Source: Bacteroidota bacterium
GTDB taxonomy: Bacteria; Bacteroidota; Bacteroidia; Bacteroidales; Tenuifilaceae
Length of the DNA: 64,000 nt
NCBI GenBank assembly: GCA_029560875.1
Contig: JAKQKB010000080.1
Location: forward strand, 1-64,000
Direction of reading: 5' to 3'
Below, one piece after another: positions 49,001 through 56,559 of the stretch. Numbering within the stretch: position 1 is the stretch's first letter; every line of letters begins with the position of its first letter. The position numbers and the translations under genes are program-made. The notes beneath the pieces are model-generated. The model did no database searches and was not told the origin of the DNA. It saw only the letters and a program-made list of their open reading frames with translations.

Positions 49001-52000
49001 AACCGATACATCCGCAGGATTTATTCCATTGTACAAACCATCGGCACTTGTTGCGGTGGCAGTTATAATAGTGTATGCTTTAGGTCCATCGGCAACTGCA
49101 TCGTCAACCCCCGTAACGGTTATTGTTTGTGGGGTACTCCAGTTTGCTGTAGTAAAGGTAACGCTTGCAGGCGATACAGTTCCCTCCGCTGTATTGCTCG
49201 ATGTTAACCCTATTGTAACGCTGGCCGTTGGTTGACTCCTTAGAACAATGGTAAAAGTAGCCGTTCCTCCCGACTCAGTAGTGGTTAAACCTGACGTTGG
49301 ATTTACAGTGATTCCAGCCTCATCGTTGTCTGTATTGGTTACGCTAACATCAGCAGCATTTAATCCGTTATACTTTGTATCGGCACTGGTTGCTGCAGCA
49401 GTAACTATTGAATATGCCTGATTACCATCCTGAACAAAATCATCTACCCCTGTTACAGTTACTGTTTGTGTAACGTTCCAGTTCGCATTGGTAAAAGTTA
49501 GCGAAGTTGGCGAGACATTTCCTTCTGAGGTATTGCTAGAACTTAGCCCAATTACCACATTAGCCGTTGGCCTGCTATTAAGCCTTACAGTAAACGTTGC
49601 CGTTCCTCCAGCCTCAGTGGTAGTTAAACTGGAAGTTGGGGTCACAGTAATACCTGCAGTATCATCATTTGTATTTACCACAGACACATCAGCAACATTC
49701 ATGTTGTTATATTTTGTGTCAGTGCTTGTTGCATTGGATGTTATAATAGTATAGCTGATGTTTCCATCGTCAATATCATCGTTAACACCTGTTATGGTAA
49801 TGGTTTGTGCAACACTCCAGTTAGCCGATGTAAAGGTTACGCTAGTTGGCGAAACATTTCCCTCTGAGGTGTTACTAGAACTTAATGTGATGGAAACATT
49901 CTGAGTTGGCTTTGTTGCAAGGCGAATTGTAAATGTTGCTGTGCCTCCTGCCTCGGTAGTAGTTAACCCCGATGTTGGGCTAACGATAACCCCTGCAATA
50001 TCGTTATTAAGATTTGTTACAGAAACATCGGCAACCGTTAGGTTATTAAATAATGCATCGCCACTAGTTGTTGCAGAAGTGATAATTGAGTAAAGCACGT
50101 CGCCATCGTCAACCAAATCATCGACCCCTGTAATAGTAATTGTTTGAGGACTGTTCCAGTTACCTGATGTGAACGTAACATTGGTTGGAGAAACCGTCCC
50201 CTCAAGGGTATTAGATGAACTTACTGTAAACGAAACGTTTGCTGACGGCTGACTTGCTAATCGAACTGTAAAGGTTGCTGTTCCGCCCGCTTCAGTGGTA
50301 GTTAACCCCGATGTTGGGGTAACGTTAATCGCAGCAATATCGTTATCAATATTGCTAAGAGATAAATCGGCTGGGTCAATACCATTATAGTATGGGTCTG
50401 CACTGGTTGATGCACCTATGCTAATTGAGTAAATAATATTACCATCAATAATTACATCGTCGACCCCTGTAACTGTTACCGATTGTGGAGTATTCCAGTT
50501 TACTGTTGTAAAAGTTAAACTCGGAGTACTAACCGTTCCCTCGGTTAAATCGGAACTGCTAATAGGAATAACGACACTTGCCGATGGTTGAGTTTTTAAC
50601 ACTACAGTAAAGGTTGCTGTTCCTCCACCTTCAGTAGTATTTCCAGATATTGCAGAAACAGTGATACCAGGTTCTCTAACTGTAATAGTAACAGTATTGC
50701 TCATAGGTATCTCGCAATTACCATTGCTTGCTCTAACTTCAAACAGATTTGAACCAATAACCAAATTAGCCGAAGGCACCGTAATGTTAAGATTTGTTCC
50801 AGCACCGACACCTGAAGTCACAAATGCTCCATCTTTATAAACATTATAAGTAACTCCGTTCTGGGCTGAAGCTACTGTAATTGTACCATTCGACCCAGGA
50901 TTAGCGGTGCTACCAGTTAATGCAAGACCAATGTTGGGCTGGTTAACAACGGAAATAGTGAAGTTTGGAGAAGTTGCCGTACAGCCCTCCTTACTTACAG
51001 TTAGGTTATAATTCGTCCCCGCATCGGCTAAGGCTGCGCTAGATTTGTAAAATTGTTTAGCCGTTGAAACCGTTGTAGTTCCCTTCTTCCAAGTGTAAGT
51101 AGCGTTATTTTCTACTGCACTAAGTGCAATTTCTTCGCCAACACAAACATCGGCATCGCCAGTAAATGTAGTTATTGGTGAAATAAGAACCTGAAAAACT
51201 CTTGTAGAATTACACGTTCCTTTTTGAATTGTTAACGACCAATTTCCTGCGTAACTACCAGCTGCTAACGAAAGTGTTTTAGCTGTTCCCATTGTGGTTG
51301 AACCATACTTCCAAGTATACGAACTTGCACCTGTTTCCTGGGCAACAAGGTAAAGAGGCTGCCCAACGCATAAAGTGGTATCGCCGCTAAATTCTAAATC
51401 GGGACTAATGTAAACTGCAAACTCCTGAATTGCTTGCGAAAGCCCATCGTCAACCATCACATAAATAATAGCATTGCCTGACTTGTTTGCAACAGGCGTA
51501 ACCTGAATTGTTCTGCTAGCACCGCTACCACCTAACACAATTGAACTATTTGGGACAAAAGTTGGGTCGGCAGAATAGGCCGTAACAATTAAATTACCTG
51601 CAGGAGTTTCAGTTCCATCGCCAACGGTGAATGGAATTGCAGGCGAAGGCGTATTGGTACATAAATTTTGGTCGGCAATTTGGGAAATTATTGGTGTAGT
51701 ATTTACAGTAAGGTAGACCTTTTCGTTATTCTTTGACCAACGTGAACTGTTACGCGCCTCATAATCGAATGATGTTCGTCCAATCCAATTGGTTGTTGGA
51801 GTAAATGTTAAGTTTGGAAGGTTTGCTAAGGTGATTTCCTGATTTATGGTTACAGCAACCCCAGAAAGTCGGAGAGTTCCATTCGCTGGTAATGATAATA
51901 CTCTAATTCGGGTTAAAGGATCCTCAATTGGGTCAAAGAATTTCTTAGTAAAATCGAGTTGCGTAAAGGTTATGTTGTTGTTTGGCAATCCCTCCTTGTA

Positions 52001-53593
52001 AATATCTCCAACATAGGGGGCAAGTCCATCCACGCATGTATCGCTCTGCGTCACATTAAGCGTTATTTGGGAGTAGCCCAAATCAATTGCATTGAACCAT
52101 GTGTTCAAGGTATTAATGTTACCGTTGAAATTATCATCCTCTAAGGTAGCATTCCAAGACCAAGTACGAGGTATATTCTGGTTTATAACTAAATTCTTCC
52201 TCTGGGTTTCGTCCATTAAACCACCACCAGTTTCGTCGCCCCAGCGCGAAATAAATGTATCGTCCCAATAAATTGAGGCGTTAAGTTTTTTAAAAGGTCG
52301 CACAGCTGTAGTTTGCACGCCATCGAGTTGCTCCACATCATAAACCGGGAAGTGGGTTGGGCCCCTTCCAAGAAATGTTGCAGAAGCCCTATAGGTTCCA
52401 ACTGGCACTTCTGCCCCCGCATCGGTTTTAAAATTCCAAAGAATATAGTTATTCCCTTTTTTCATATCACGATAAATAACCCTATCGCTACCAGATGTGG
52501 AATAAGTGCCATCGCCATCCAAATCAAGTAGGATTGCAGTAAAACCATCGATATTGGAATAAATTTTGAATATTGCAATTGAATTATAGGGACAACTCGG
52601 AACGTTCTTTTCCAGATTAATAGTATTACTTGGGAATGTTAACTGTTGTGGTGTTCTGCTATAATTGTAATCAAAAAACAGCTCATTATTGGCCCAAACC
52701 TGAACTGTAGGTGCTGCTAAACGGGTATTTGGCCATACGCTCCTATCTGGGTCATTCAAGTATATGCTATACTCATAAGCACTGGCAGTTTGATCGTTAT
52801 CCTTGCTCTGCGCTCGCTTTATATAGTTACTTTCCGATACAGGTTTAATTAAACCATAGGAGTTAGACTGGAATATAAAGGAGTACGGGTAAAACTGAAA
52901 ATTGATTTTATTGATAAACTCATCGGAAGTAAATACATAGAAGTACGAGTTAACCCTGTAACTGGTAAAGCTTGTTGTTGTCATTTGCCAAGCTTTTGAC
53001 CATAACCTCCCTGCTGAAACGTTGGGCGCTCCAGGGTTGGTAATAATATTATCGCTTGCATCAGTAACAGTTACATCAAAAAACTCCAGGGCAAACCTAT
53101 TATACCAACCTGATGTTTCGGCAAACTCAATATAGTAATCGCCGGTTGCTGCTGCAGTAAATGTATATGCATTATACCCTCCACTGATTGTTGTTCCGTT
53201 TAGTTTTACACCGTTTGGCCCTGTGATAGCTTGCGTATAATTTGATATATAACCTGTTCCGGATGTAGGCACATTTCGTTCGGTGAACACAACTGTTCCG
53301 CTCGGATTTTTCACCCTAAAATATACTCTATCGGCATCGGTAATGTTATTGGAGTAATAGCCACTAAGCTTCATCCCAAAATACATCTTTTCGCCGGCTC
53401 TAAGCCTTATATTAATGCGTTTATCGGCTGCACAATTGTACATTCCAAAACCCTGCCCAGCTGTTCCAAACACGTTAAACTCCAGCCATAGCCTATCACT
53501 CGAGTTCGGCATCAATTGTTTTGTACCCTCCTGAGCAAATAGATTTGTGCCAAACAATACAAGCACTAGCAGATTAAGTAATTGTTTTTTCAT
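40019..53593 (-). CDS. Giant Calx-beta/cadherin-like adhesin, T9SS type B (4524 aa)
   Basis: A very large surface protein. Signal peptide (about 1-20, LFAQ); a unique N-terminal region (about 21-635); a cadherin-like domain (about 635-730); Ig-like domains (about 730-975); 14 Calx-beta-like units of ~113 aa (about 975-2555), each with TTTEAGGTATFTVRL, a VTGVDDxxxDGN turn and a DVSVTNTDND end; 20 cadherin-like units of ~94 aa (about 2555-4435), with DDNATT...INVLANDTGLEDG and YTPxxxFVGTxTFQYxVxDVDGDY; and a gliding motility-associated C-terminal domain (about 4436-4524; AFSPNGDGINDTF, VYNRWGNLVY, GTYYYILEF). Repeated acidic turns imply calcium binding and a stiff rod. Export is by T9SS with the PorP/SprF partner just downstream. 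Confidence 0.95.
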   Translation of the reverse strand: MKKQLLNLLVLVLFGTNLFAQEGTKQLMPNSSDRLWLEFNVFGTAGQGFGMYNCAADKRINIRLRAGEKMYFGMKLSGYYSNNITDADRVYFRVKNPSGTVVFTERNVPTSGTGYISNYTQAITGPNGVKLNGTTISGGYNAYTFTAAATGDYYIEFAETSGWYNRFALEFFDVTVTDASDNIITNPGAPNVSAGRLWSKAWQMTTTSFTSYRVNSYFYVFTSDEFINKINFQFYPYSFIFQSNSYGLIKPVSESNYIKRAQSKDNDQTASAYEYSIYLNDPDRSVWPNTRLAAPTVQVWANNELFFDYNYSRTPQQLTFPSNTINLEKNVPSCPYNSIAIFKIYSNIDGFTAILLDLDGDGTYSTSGSDRVIYRDMKKGNNYILWNFKTDAGAEVPVGTYRASATFLGRGPTHFPVYDVEQLDGVQTTAVRPFKKLNASIYWDDTFISRWGDETGGGLMDETQRKNLVINQNIPRTWSWNATLEDDNFNGNINTLNTWFNAIDLGYSQITLNVTQSDTCVDGLAPYVGDIYKEGLPNNNITFTQLDFTKKFFDPIEDPLTRIRVLSLPANGTLRLSGVAVTINQEITLANLPNLTFTPTTNWIGRTSFDYEARNSSRWSKNNEKVYLTVNTTPIISQIADQNLCTNTPSPAIPFTVGDGTETPAGNLIVTAYSADPTFVPNSSIVLGGSGASRTIQVTPVANKSGNAIIYVMVDDGLSQAIQEFAVYISPDLEFSGDTTLCVGQPLYLVAQETGASSYTWKYGSTTMGTAKTLSLAAGSYAGNWSLTIQKGTCNSTRVFQVLISPITTFTGDADVCVGEEIALSAVENNATYTWKKGTTTVSTAKQFYKSSAALADAGTNYNLTVSKEGCTATSPNFTISVVNQPNIGLALTGSTANPGSNGTITVASAQNGVTYNVYKDGAFVTSGVGAGTNLNITVPSANLVIGSNLFEVRASNGNCEIPMSNTVTITVREPGITVSAISGNTTEGGGTATFTVVLKTQPSASVVIPISSSDLTEGTVSTPSLTFTTVNWNTPQSVTVTGVDDVIIDGNIIYSISIGASTSADPYYNGIDPADLSLSNIDNDIAAINVTPTSGLTTTEAGGTATFTVRLASQPSANVSFTVSSSNTLEGTVSPTNVTFTSGNWNSPQTITITGVDDLVDDGDVLYSIITSATTSGDALFNNLTVADVSVTNLNNDIAGVIVSPTSGLTTTEAGGTATFTIRLATKPTQNVSITLSSSNTSEGNVSPTSVTFTSANWSVAQTITITGVNDDIDDGNISYTIITSNATSTDTKYNNMNVADVSVVNTNDDTAGITVTPTSSLTTTEAGGTATFTVRLNSRPTANVVIGLSSSNTSEGNVSPTSLTFTNANWNVTQTVTVTGVDDFVQDGNQAYSIVTAAATSADTKYNGLNAADVSVTNTDNDEAGITVNPTSGLTTTESGGTATFTIVLRSQPTASVTIGLTSSNTAEGTVSPASVTFTTANWSTPQTITVTGVDDAVADGPKAYTIITATATSADGLYNGINPADVSVTNNDNDVAGVTVTPTSLTTFENGTAVTFTVVLNTQPTANVTISLSSNNTNEGTVSPSSLTFTSANWNTQQTVTVTPVNDDIDDDDVTYAIITGNAASADANYSNMNVADVSVVNRDDDTAGATVSPTSGLTTTEAGGTATFTIRLNSRPTANVTVGLSSSNTLEGTVSPASVTFTNANWSTPQIVTVTGVNDNIDDDDVAFTIITSNATSTDAKYSGLVVADVSVTNMDDDVAGVTVTPTSGLTTTEAGGTATFTVRLNTRPTANVVINLTSNNTNEGTVLPVSLTFTSANWSTPQTVTVKGVDDDVDDGNVAYTIITSNTISTDTKYSGMDVPDVSVTNTNNDTAGITVTPTTGLSTTEAGGTATFTIRLNTRPTANVSIAVSSSNIAEGTVLPASVTFTSSNWNTPQTITITGVDDDIDDDNVAYTIITAAAVSSDTKYNGINPADVSVSNTDNDTAGITVNPISGLTTSEAGGTATFTVRLNTRPTANVTIGLTSSNTAEGTVSSGLLTFTNVNWNTPQTVTITGVDDFVADGNKAYTIVTAPATSSDIKYNGLNASDISVTNTDNDVVGVIVTPTAGLTTTEAGGTATFTVRLQSQPTAGVTINLLSTNTLEGTINPVTLTFTASNWNATQTVTITGQNDDVDDDDVAYSIVKQSVVSADLGYNDISVPSVSVINRDDDVAGYNFSTTNVSYSESSSVVTLTVSLRSKPLNNVQFTFTSENTAKGTVLPASVTFTPANWDIAQTITITPVDNSVMDGNATFNIVTSAPTTTDTKYSGLNPPDIAVTCIDDDIAAINVSAISGNTSEGGATATFTIVLNSEPTDDVSINISSSNTAEGTVSLASVTFTSANWNTPRTITVTGVDDMMVDGNQTYTIALSAATSTDLNYNGIDPADITVINTDNDAAGISVFPLSGLETTEAGGTATFTIWLNTIPSGNVPINFASNNIAEGTVSPASFTFNASNWNTPRTITLTGVDDLTNDGDKPFQINITVDASCSEPNYKSIIIPSVTATNLDDTKPRAVNDNATTDEDNFVDIDVLANDKGLDKAGIIVSIVSQPTNGLAVVVAGNNVRYTPNGLYNGNDVFRYRVTDGNGGFDEADVTVNVTFVDDIPVAVDDSRGTSINTPVVVDVLFNDYGLEDGGIVVSISSAPVPAQGTAVANADNTVTFTPAAGYLGTATFKYKVKDADNDESEATVTITVRTVNHTPVAVNDNATTVINTPKDINVLSNDSGLEDGFGSLKIYTNPTNGTAVVNLNRTVTYTPNTDFEGTDVFMYLLQDVDGDYSIATVTVNVTAKPDYLPKANDDGRGTNKNTAVIVDVLVNDTGLEDGVASVVLNSSPVNGVAVVNANNTVTYTPNTGYVGTEIFGYQVCDIDGDCSSANIRITVKDVPNNKPVAVNDNVTTVVNKPVAINVLANDSGLEDGFGALTIHKAPAFGTAVVNANRTITFTPTYMFVGVETFDYMITDKDGDYAIATVTVTVTDRPDYIPVANDDRRGCSFNQPVDVDVLFNDTGIDDTPLTLAITVAPTQGTATVNPDNTIKFTPAAGFIGTMTFRYSVTDVDGDSDDALVTINVKSGINIVPSAKPDNATTIVNKPVEINVLANDTGLDDGFGALVVYKQPTFGSVTININRTITYTPSYMFVGEETFQYYVEDVDGDYSLATVTVTVTERPNYIPVANDDNRGCSFNTPVVVDVLVNDTDLDDVPVVVTISQQPALGTVNVNPNNTVTFTPSSGFVGTMTFRYTVTDIDGDSDDALVTINVKVGTNLVPVAVDDNATTYVNTPVDINVLANDSGLGDGFGSIIVFKAPMYGAVTINANRTVTYTPSYMFVGTDNFQYWVQDLDGDYSIATVNINVIDRPDSQPIANDDSRGCSFNQSVIVDVLINDTGLENTPIAVSISQAPAQGTANVNPDKSVTYTPVAGFVGTMTFRYTITDADGDSDDALVTINVKSGVNIVPVAANDNTTTFVNTPVDINVLVNDKGLEDGFGSIKIFAEPAFGNVTVNINRTITYTPSYMFVGTETFQYIIADVDGDYSIATVTVVVSEKPDFNPIANDDRRGCSFNQSVIVDVLFNDTGLEDVPLTVAISQTPALGTAVVNPNNTVTYTPAAGFIGEMTFRYTVTDADGDSDDALVTIRVKEGVNYSPNAMDDNSSTIVNTPVTINVLANDTGLDDGFGGLSIHVASAYGTAVVNANRTITFTPSYMFVGTTTFQYLIEDVDGDYSVATVTVTVTERPNYIPEAVDDYRGVTYNTPRIVDVLVNDTGLDDVPVTVSLESTPANGSAAVNADNTVTYTPDGSYLGMVQFDYRVTDKNGDFDVASVFLNIKVKNMIPVAVDDNATTLVNTPVNIHVLDNDSLLFEGIKALRIHVAPSWGTAVVNANNTITYTPSNWFVGNDEFVYWVEDVDGDYDVATVRISVLEKQNAIPIANDDKRATSKNTPVNINVLINDDGLEDGWIKVHIKENPDPLNGTVYLNSDNTVTFTPAADYLGDAVFKYYITDRTNDTSNVASVTVTVKEVNYVPVANRDTISTVMNFPLLVDVVSNDTGLEDGLDYIKLMDKPLHGFAYVYDDRNIKYFPASWFVGTDSLTYMVVDSDGDYGVAKVIITVKDRLDHKPKANPDGRGTIINQSVNVDVLFNDTGLEDGGLTLILNNLPIHGTAVLEADNTITYTPATDYLGEDVLYYQVCDFDSDCSSAAVTINVKLTNLEPIAVNDTITTYKDRSVVSNILFNDKNLGDGGLTVKVYSQPVNGTVSINPDKSITYIPVAGYFGSDSLRYMVSDIDGDFDIAKVVIDIQDRDNIVPVAVDDIANTLVETPVLIDVLANDTYLNDGVKSVTILINPMHGSCTVEANNRITYTPLNGYVGTDVFTYRVCDIDDDCDDAQVETTVNADLTKQIDIPEAFSPNGDGINDTFEVVNIANFGKVSIMVYNRWGNLVYKNNSYKNDWDGTSNTVMAIGSKLPDGTYYYILEFSETGKMYKGSVFIKR
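40290..45930 (-). repeat. Twenty cadherin-like repeats of ~282 nt
   Basis: Tandem coding units (tandem-95/Big_9-like). From about 42265 to 44815 they alternate between two forms, A and B, giving an exact 564-nt super-period: the CSF-coding site recurs at 42801, 43365, 43929 and 44493. The outer units are more diverged. Confidence 0.9.
45930..50670 (-). repeat. Fourteen Calx-beta-like repeats of ~339 nt
   Basis: Coding tandem repeats. The EAGG-coding site is spaced exactly 339 nt at 49272, 49611, 49950, 50289 and 50628, showing 113-aa units without length drift. One unit is 1 residue shorter, and one (the twelfth) is strongly diverged. Confidence 0.9.
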
Positions 53594-53953
53594 ATCTGAT
53601 GAATTTCCATTGATTCAATACAAAAAAATAAGTTAAAGCACCTACCAGAGGCCTTCAACTCACTATGTTATAGCACTTAAAACGTTTTCTGTTAAATTCT
53701 GCAAAAATAATAATCAAAATGAAACCAACACACAAAACCATCGTTTAAAGCAAAATTTAAAACTCAAAAAATTCTCTTTTGCTGTGATATTCTACAATAG
53801 AGAGTTTTTTGATATTTTGTTAACGAGCAACAAGTTACAACATTTTTCTAAACCAATACCTAAATTGGCTGAAATTGTTATCTAATAAACAACGATGTTG
53901 ATGAAAGTTGGGTATACGTTATATCAATGTTACAAGCAAGGTGTTGAGTTAAT
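53594..53953. other. Intergenic stretch with one imperfect hairpin
   Basis: No gene seen. An imperfect 14-bp hairpin (53764-53777 with 53799-53812, one G-T pair) may terminate the upstream M20 gene. The remainder should contain the promoter of the 4524-aa adhesin; a TATTTTTG box lies on the minus strand at 53709-53702 but with no well-spaced TTG. Confidence 0.45.
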
Positions 53954-55138
53954 TTATTTCAGATTATTCAACACAAGCCAAGTCATCAGAGGAATAGCCG
54001 TTTGCAAGGAATCCTCATTAGCAATAAAAGATGATGAGTGAAGTTGAGATGGCTCTTGATTGAGGGTTCCAACCCCTATCCTAAAAAACACTGAAGGAAT
54101 TTGTTGCGAAAAATAGGCAAAATCGTCGGTTGTCATTCTTGGTTCTAGGTCAACAACTTTATCAAATCCAAGCAAATCGTTGGCAAGTTTTTTTGCGTTC
54201 CCTGTTAATGCTGGATTATTGTAAACTGAAGGGTATCCCTTTCGGATTTCAACATTGCAACTACCTCCCATAGATTGGGCTATGCCATTTGCTTTCGTCT
54301 CAATTAACGAATGTGCCTTATCTCTCCATCCCTCATCCATGGTGCGGAATGTTCCTTCAATTCTAACTTCGTTAGGAATAACATTGGTTGCACCATTGGC
54401 CTCAACTTTTCCAAAGGAAAGCACTGTAGGGACTAAAGCAGGAGCACTTCGACTAACTATAGTTTGAAGGTTTAGTATAATGTTAGACGCTATCACAACA
54501 GGATCAATAAGAGTATGGGGCAATGCCGCATGACCACCCTTCCCCTTAACCGTTAAGTAAACTTCGTCGCCCGATGCCATATAGCGGCCAGCACAAAATC
54601 CTACCATGCCCACCTCCATTTCAGGTAGAACGTGTAGTCCAAACATTATATCGGGCATAACCGATTTAAATTCTGCAGAATCCAACACAGCCATAGCTCC
54701 ACCGGGGAGTTGCTCCTCGCCCGACTCAAATACCAACACAACCCGGCCACTCCAACGCTCCTTAATTTTATTCATTATCAATGCAACCCCAATTGCGGAT
54801 GCCATGTGAATATCGTGACCGCAGGCATGCATAACTCCATCATTCTTAGAGGAAAAATCAACGTTTGCCCTCTCCTGTATTGGAAGAGCATCCAACTCAG
54901 CTCTTATCCCTATGGTTTTTCCTTCTCCATTGCCTTCAATGACAACAATAAAACTATGCTGTTTATTAATTGGGATTATTTTTATGCCTTCATTGGCCAG
55001 AATGGATTGAATATATTTTGATGTTTGTTCCTCTTTAAACGACAACTCCGGATTCATGTGAATATCTCTACGATATTGTACAACTCTAGAATTGTATTCT
55101 TTAGCCAATGTTAGAATTATTTCCCTTAGATTACGCAT
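53954..55138 (-). CDS. M20-family amidohydrolase (hippurate hydrolase-like)
   Basis: A 394-residue metallo-hydrolase of the M20D group that removes acyl groups from amino acids or peptides. Landmarks: YRRDIHMNPELSFKE (about 22-36), the metal motif HACGHDIHMA (about 103), the catalytic ESGEEQLPGGA (about 138-148), FGLHVLPEMEVG with its metal His, and the dimerisation domain (about 185-300; GKGGHAALPH). TTDDFAYFSQQIPSVFFRIG closes the active site. No signal peptide, so it acts in the cytoplasm. Substrate unknown. It is divergent from the DUF1573 gene. Confidence 0.9.
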   Translation of the reverse strand: MRNLREIILTLAKEYNSRVVQYRRDIHMNPELSFKEEQTSKYIQSILANEGIKIIPINKQHSFIVVIEGNGEGKTIGIRAELDALPIQERANVDFSSKNDGVMHACGHDIHMASAIGVALIMNKIKERWSGRVVLVFESGEEQLPGGAMAVLDSAEFKSVMPDIMFGLHVLPEMEVGMVGFCAGRYMASGDEVYLTVKGKGGHAALPHTLIDPVVIASNIILNLQTIVSRSAPALVPTVLSFGKVEANGATNVIPNEVRIEGTFRTMDEGWRDKAHSLIETKANGIAQSMGGSCNVEIRKGYPSVYNNPALTGNAKKLANDLLGFDKVVDLEPRMTTDDFAYFSQQIPSVFFRIGVGTLNQEPSQLHSSSFIANEDSLQTAIPLMTWLVLNNLK

Positions 55139-55241
55139 AAACTTATAATCAACTCTGTTTTTAATAAAATTCTCATATAAACCATTTAATAAAGCAAATG
55201 TAAGATTGTTTTTTTGGGTATAGTACTTGATTCCAAAATAA

Positions 55242-55272
55242 TTGGTGTTATTGTTAAACTTTTATACTTTTG
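55242..55272 (+). promoter_or_regulatory. Promoter of the DUF1573 gene
   Basis: TTG (55242-55244), a 20-nt spacer, then TACTTTTG (55265-55272): a full match to the Bacteroidota consensus. It predicts a start near 55279 and decides the ATG at 55318. Confidence 0.72.
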
Positions 55273-55317
55273 AATTCGTTTAATATGTTCAATTCTTCAT
55301 CAAAAATATTTTCAATT

Positions 55318-56409
55318 ATGAAAAGGTTTATTATTTCACTATCGCTGCTTTTTGTTATTCTGGGATTATATGCCCAACAAAGTGGCGTAAAAATCAACTT
55401 TAAAACCAACACATACGATTACGGTAAAATAAAGGAAGATGATGGGATTGCCTACTATAATTTTGACTTTACAAATACTGGCAATGCACCCCTAATTATC
55501 CAAAGAGTATCGTCGACTTGTGGTTGTGCTACACCTGAGTGGCCAAAGGAGCCTATTGCTCCAGGTAAGAGTGGAAAAGTTAAAGTGGGATACGACCCTA
55601 AAGGTAGGCCTGGCCCATTTACAAAGGCTATATCGGTATACTCAAATGCAGATATGAACGTTGTAGTTCTCCAAATTTCTGGTGAGGTTTTACCTCGAGT
55701 TAAAACCATTGATGAAATATACAGAATACCCGTTGGCGATTTACGTTTCGAAAGAAACCACTTTGCGTTGGGAAGATTATTCTTAAATAAATCCGTAACC
55801 GACACCCTTAAATTTATCAACAAAGGATCTGCTCCAATAAAAGTTACAACTAACACGCAATCCATCAATTACATGAAGGTAACAATTGTTCCACAAACCG
55901 TTAAACCCAATGAATTTGGAACTATTGTACTTAATTATGACGCAAAAGCTCGTAATGATTGGGGTTTTGTAGTGGACAGATTTGCTCTTGTATTAAATGA
56001 TGAACCAATCAACAACAACCCTATTACCATAACTGCAAGTATTGAGGAGGATTACTCAAACTTTACACAGAAAGATTACGAAAATTCTCCCGTTGCCGAT
56101 TTTAACACGACAAACCACGATTATGGGAGTGTTACTGAAGGCAACCCTGTTGAATTCGAATTTGTTGTTAAGAATACTGGCAAATCCGACTTAATCATTC
56201 GAAAAGTAAAAGCCAGCTGTGGTTGCACCACCGTTCAACCCGAAAAAAATTTACTAAAAACTGGAGAATCAACCGCAATTAAAGCTGTTTTTAGAACCAA
56301 TGGCTACTCCGGAAAGCAAAGTAAATCCATAACAGTAATCACCAATGACCCTAAGCGCTCTACTATTATACTTAGAATGACTGGAAGTATTGAGAAGAAA
56401 CATCAGTAA
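55318..56409 (+). CDS. Secreted protein with two DUF1573 domains
   Basis: A 363-residue exported protein. Signal peptide (about 1-20, LYAQ). Two Ig-like DUF1573 domains flank a middle beta domain: the first at about 24-125 (FDFTNTGNAPLIIQRVSSTCGCATPEWP), the second at about 258-360 (FVVKNTGKSDLIIRKVKASCGCTT). Both keep the C-G-C motif. The family is abundant in Bacteroidota but its role is unsettled. A perfect promoter element overlaps the 5' extension of the frame, so the ATG at 55318 is the start. A terminator follows. Confidence 0.85.
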   Translation: MKRFIISLSLLFVILGLYAQQSGVKINFKTNTYDYGKIKEDDGIAYYNFDFTNTGNAPLIIQRVSSTCGCATPEWPKEPIAPGKSGKVKVGYDPKGRPGPFTKAISVYSNADMNVVVLQISGEVLPRVKTIDEIYRIPVGDLRFERNHFALGRLFLNKSVTDTLKFINKGSAPIKVTTNTQSINYMKVTIVPQTVKPNEFGTIVLNYDAKARNDWGFVVDRFALVLNDEPINNNPITITASIEEDYSNFTQKDYENSPVADFNTTNHDYGSVTEGNPVEFEFVVKNTGKSDLIIRKVKASCGCTTVQPEKNLLKTGESTAIKAVFRTNGYSGKQSKSITVITNDPKRSTIILRMTGSIEKKHQ

Positions 56410-56429
56410 TAAATAATTCAAGGCTCATT

Positions 56430-56462
56430 AAAGGACGGCATTTAGTCGTCCTTTTTGTTTTT
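56430..56462 (+). terminator. Terminator of the DUF1573 gene
   Basis: Stem AAAGGACG (56430-56437) / CGTCCTTT (56447-56454) followed by TTTTGTTTTT-like sequence. Confidence 0.85.
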
Positions 56463-56559
56463 GTTACCGCATTGTTGAAAAGCTATGCTAAACAATATTC
56501 GTTTAAATTAGGTTTGTAATTAGCCATTAAATAAATTCGCAAAGGAAAAGTTAAGGTTG

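Noticed and set aside
46020-49754. Long plus-strand frames (up to 290 codons) opposite the Calx-beta repeats
   Set aside because: They recur with the repeat period and mirror the composition of the minus-strand coding repeats. The minus frame has clear domains throughout.
40290-50670. Regular repeats as a CRISPR or satellite array
   Set aside because: Units are 282 and 339 nt, coding, in frame and divergent at the DNA level. There are no spacers or cas genes.
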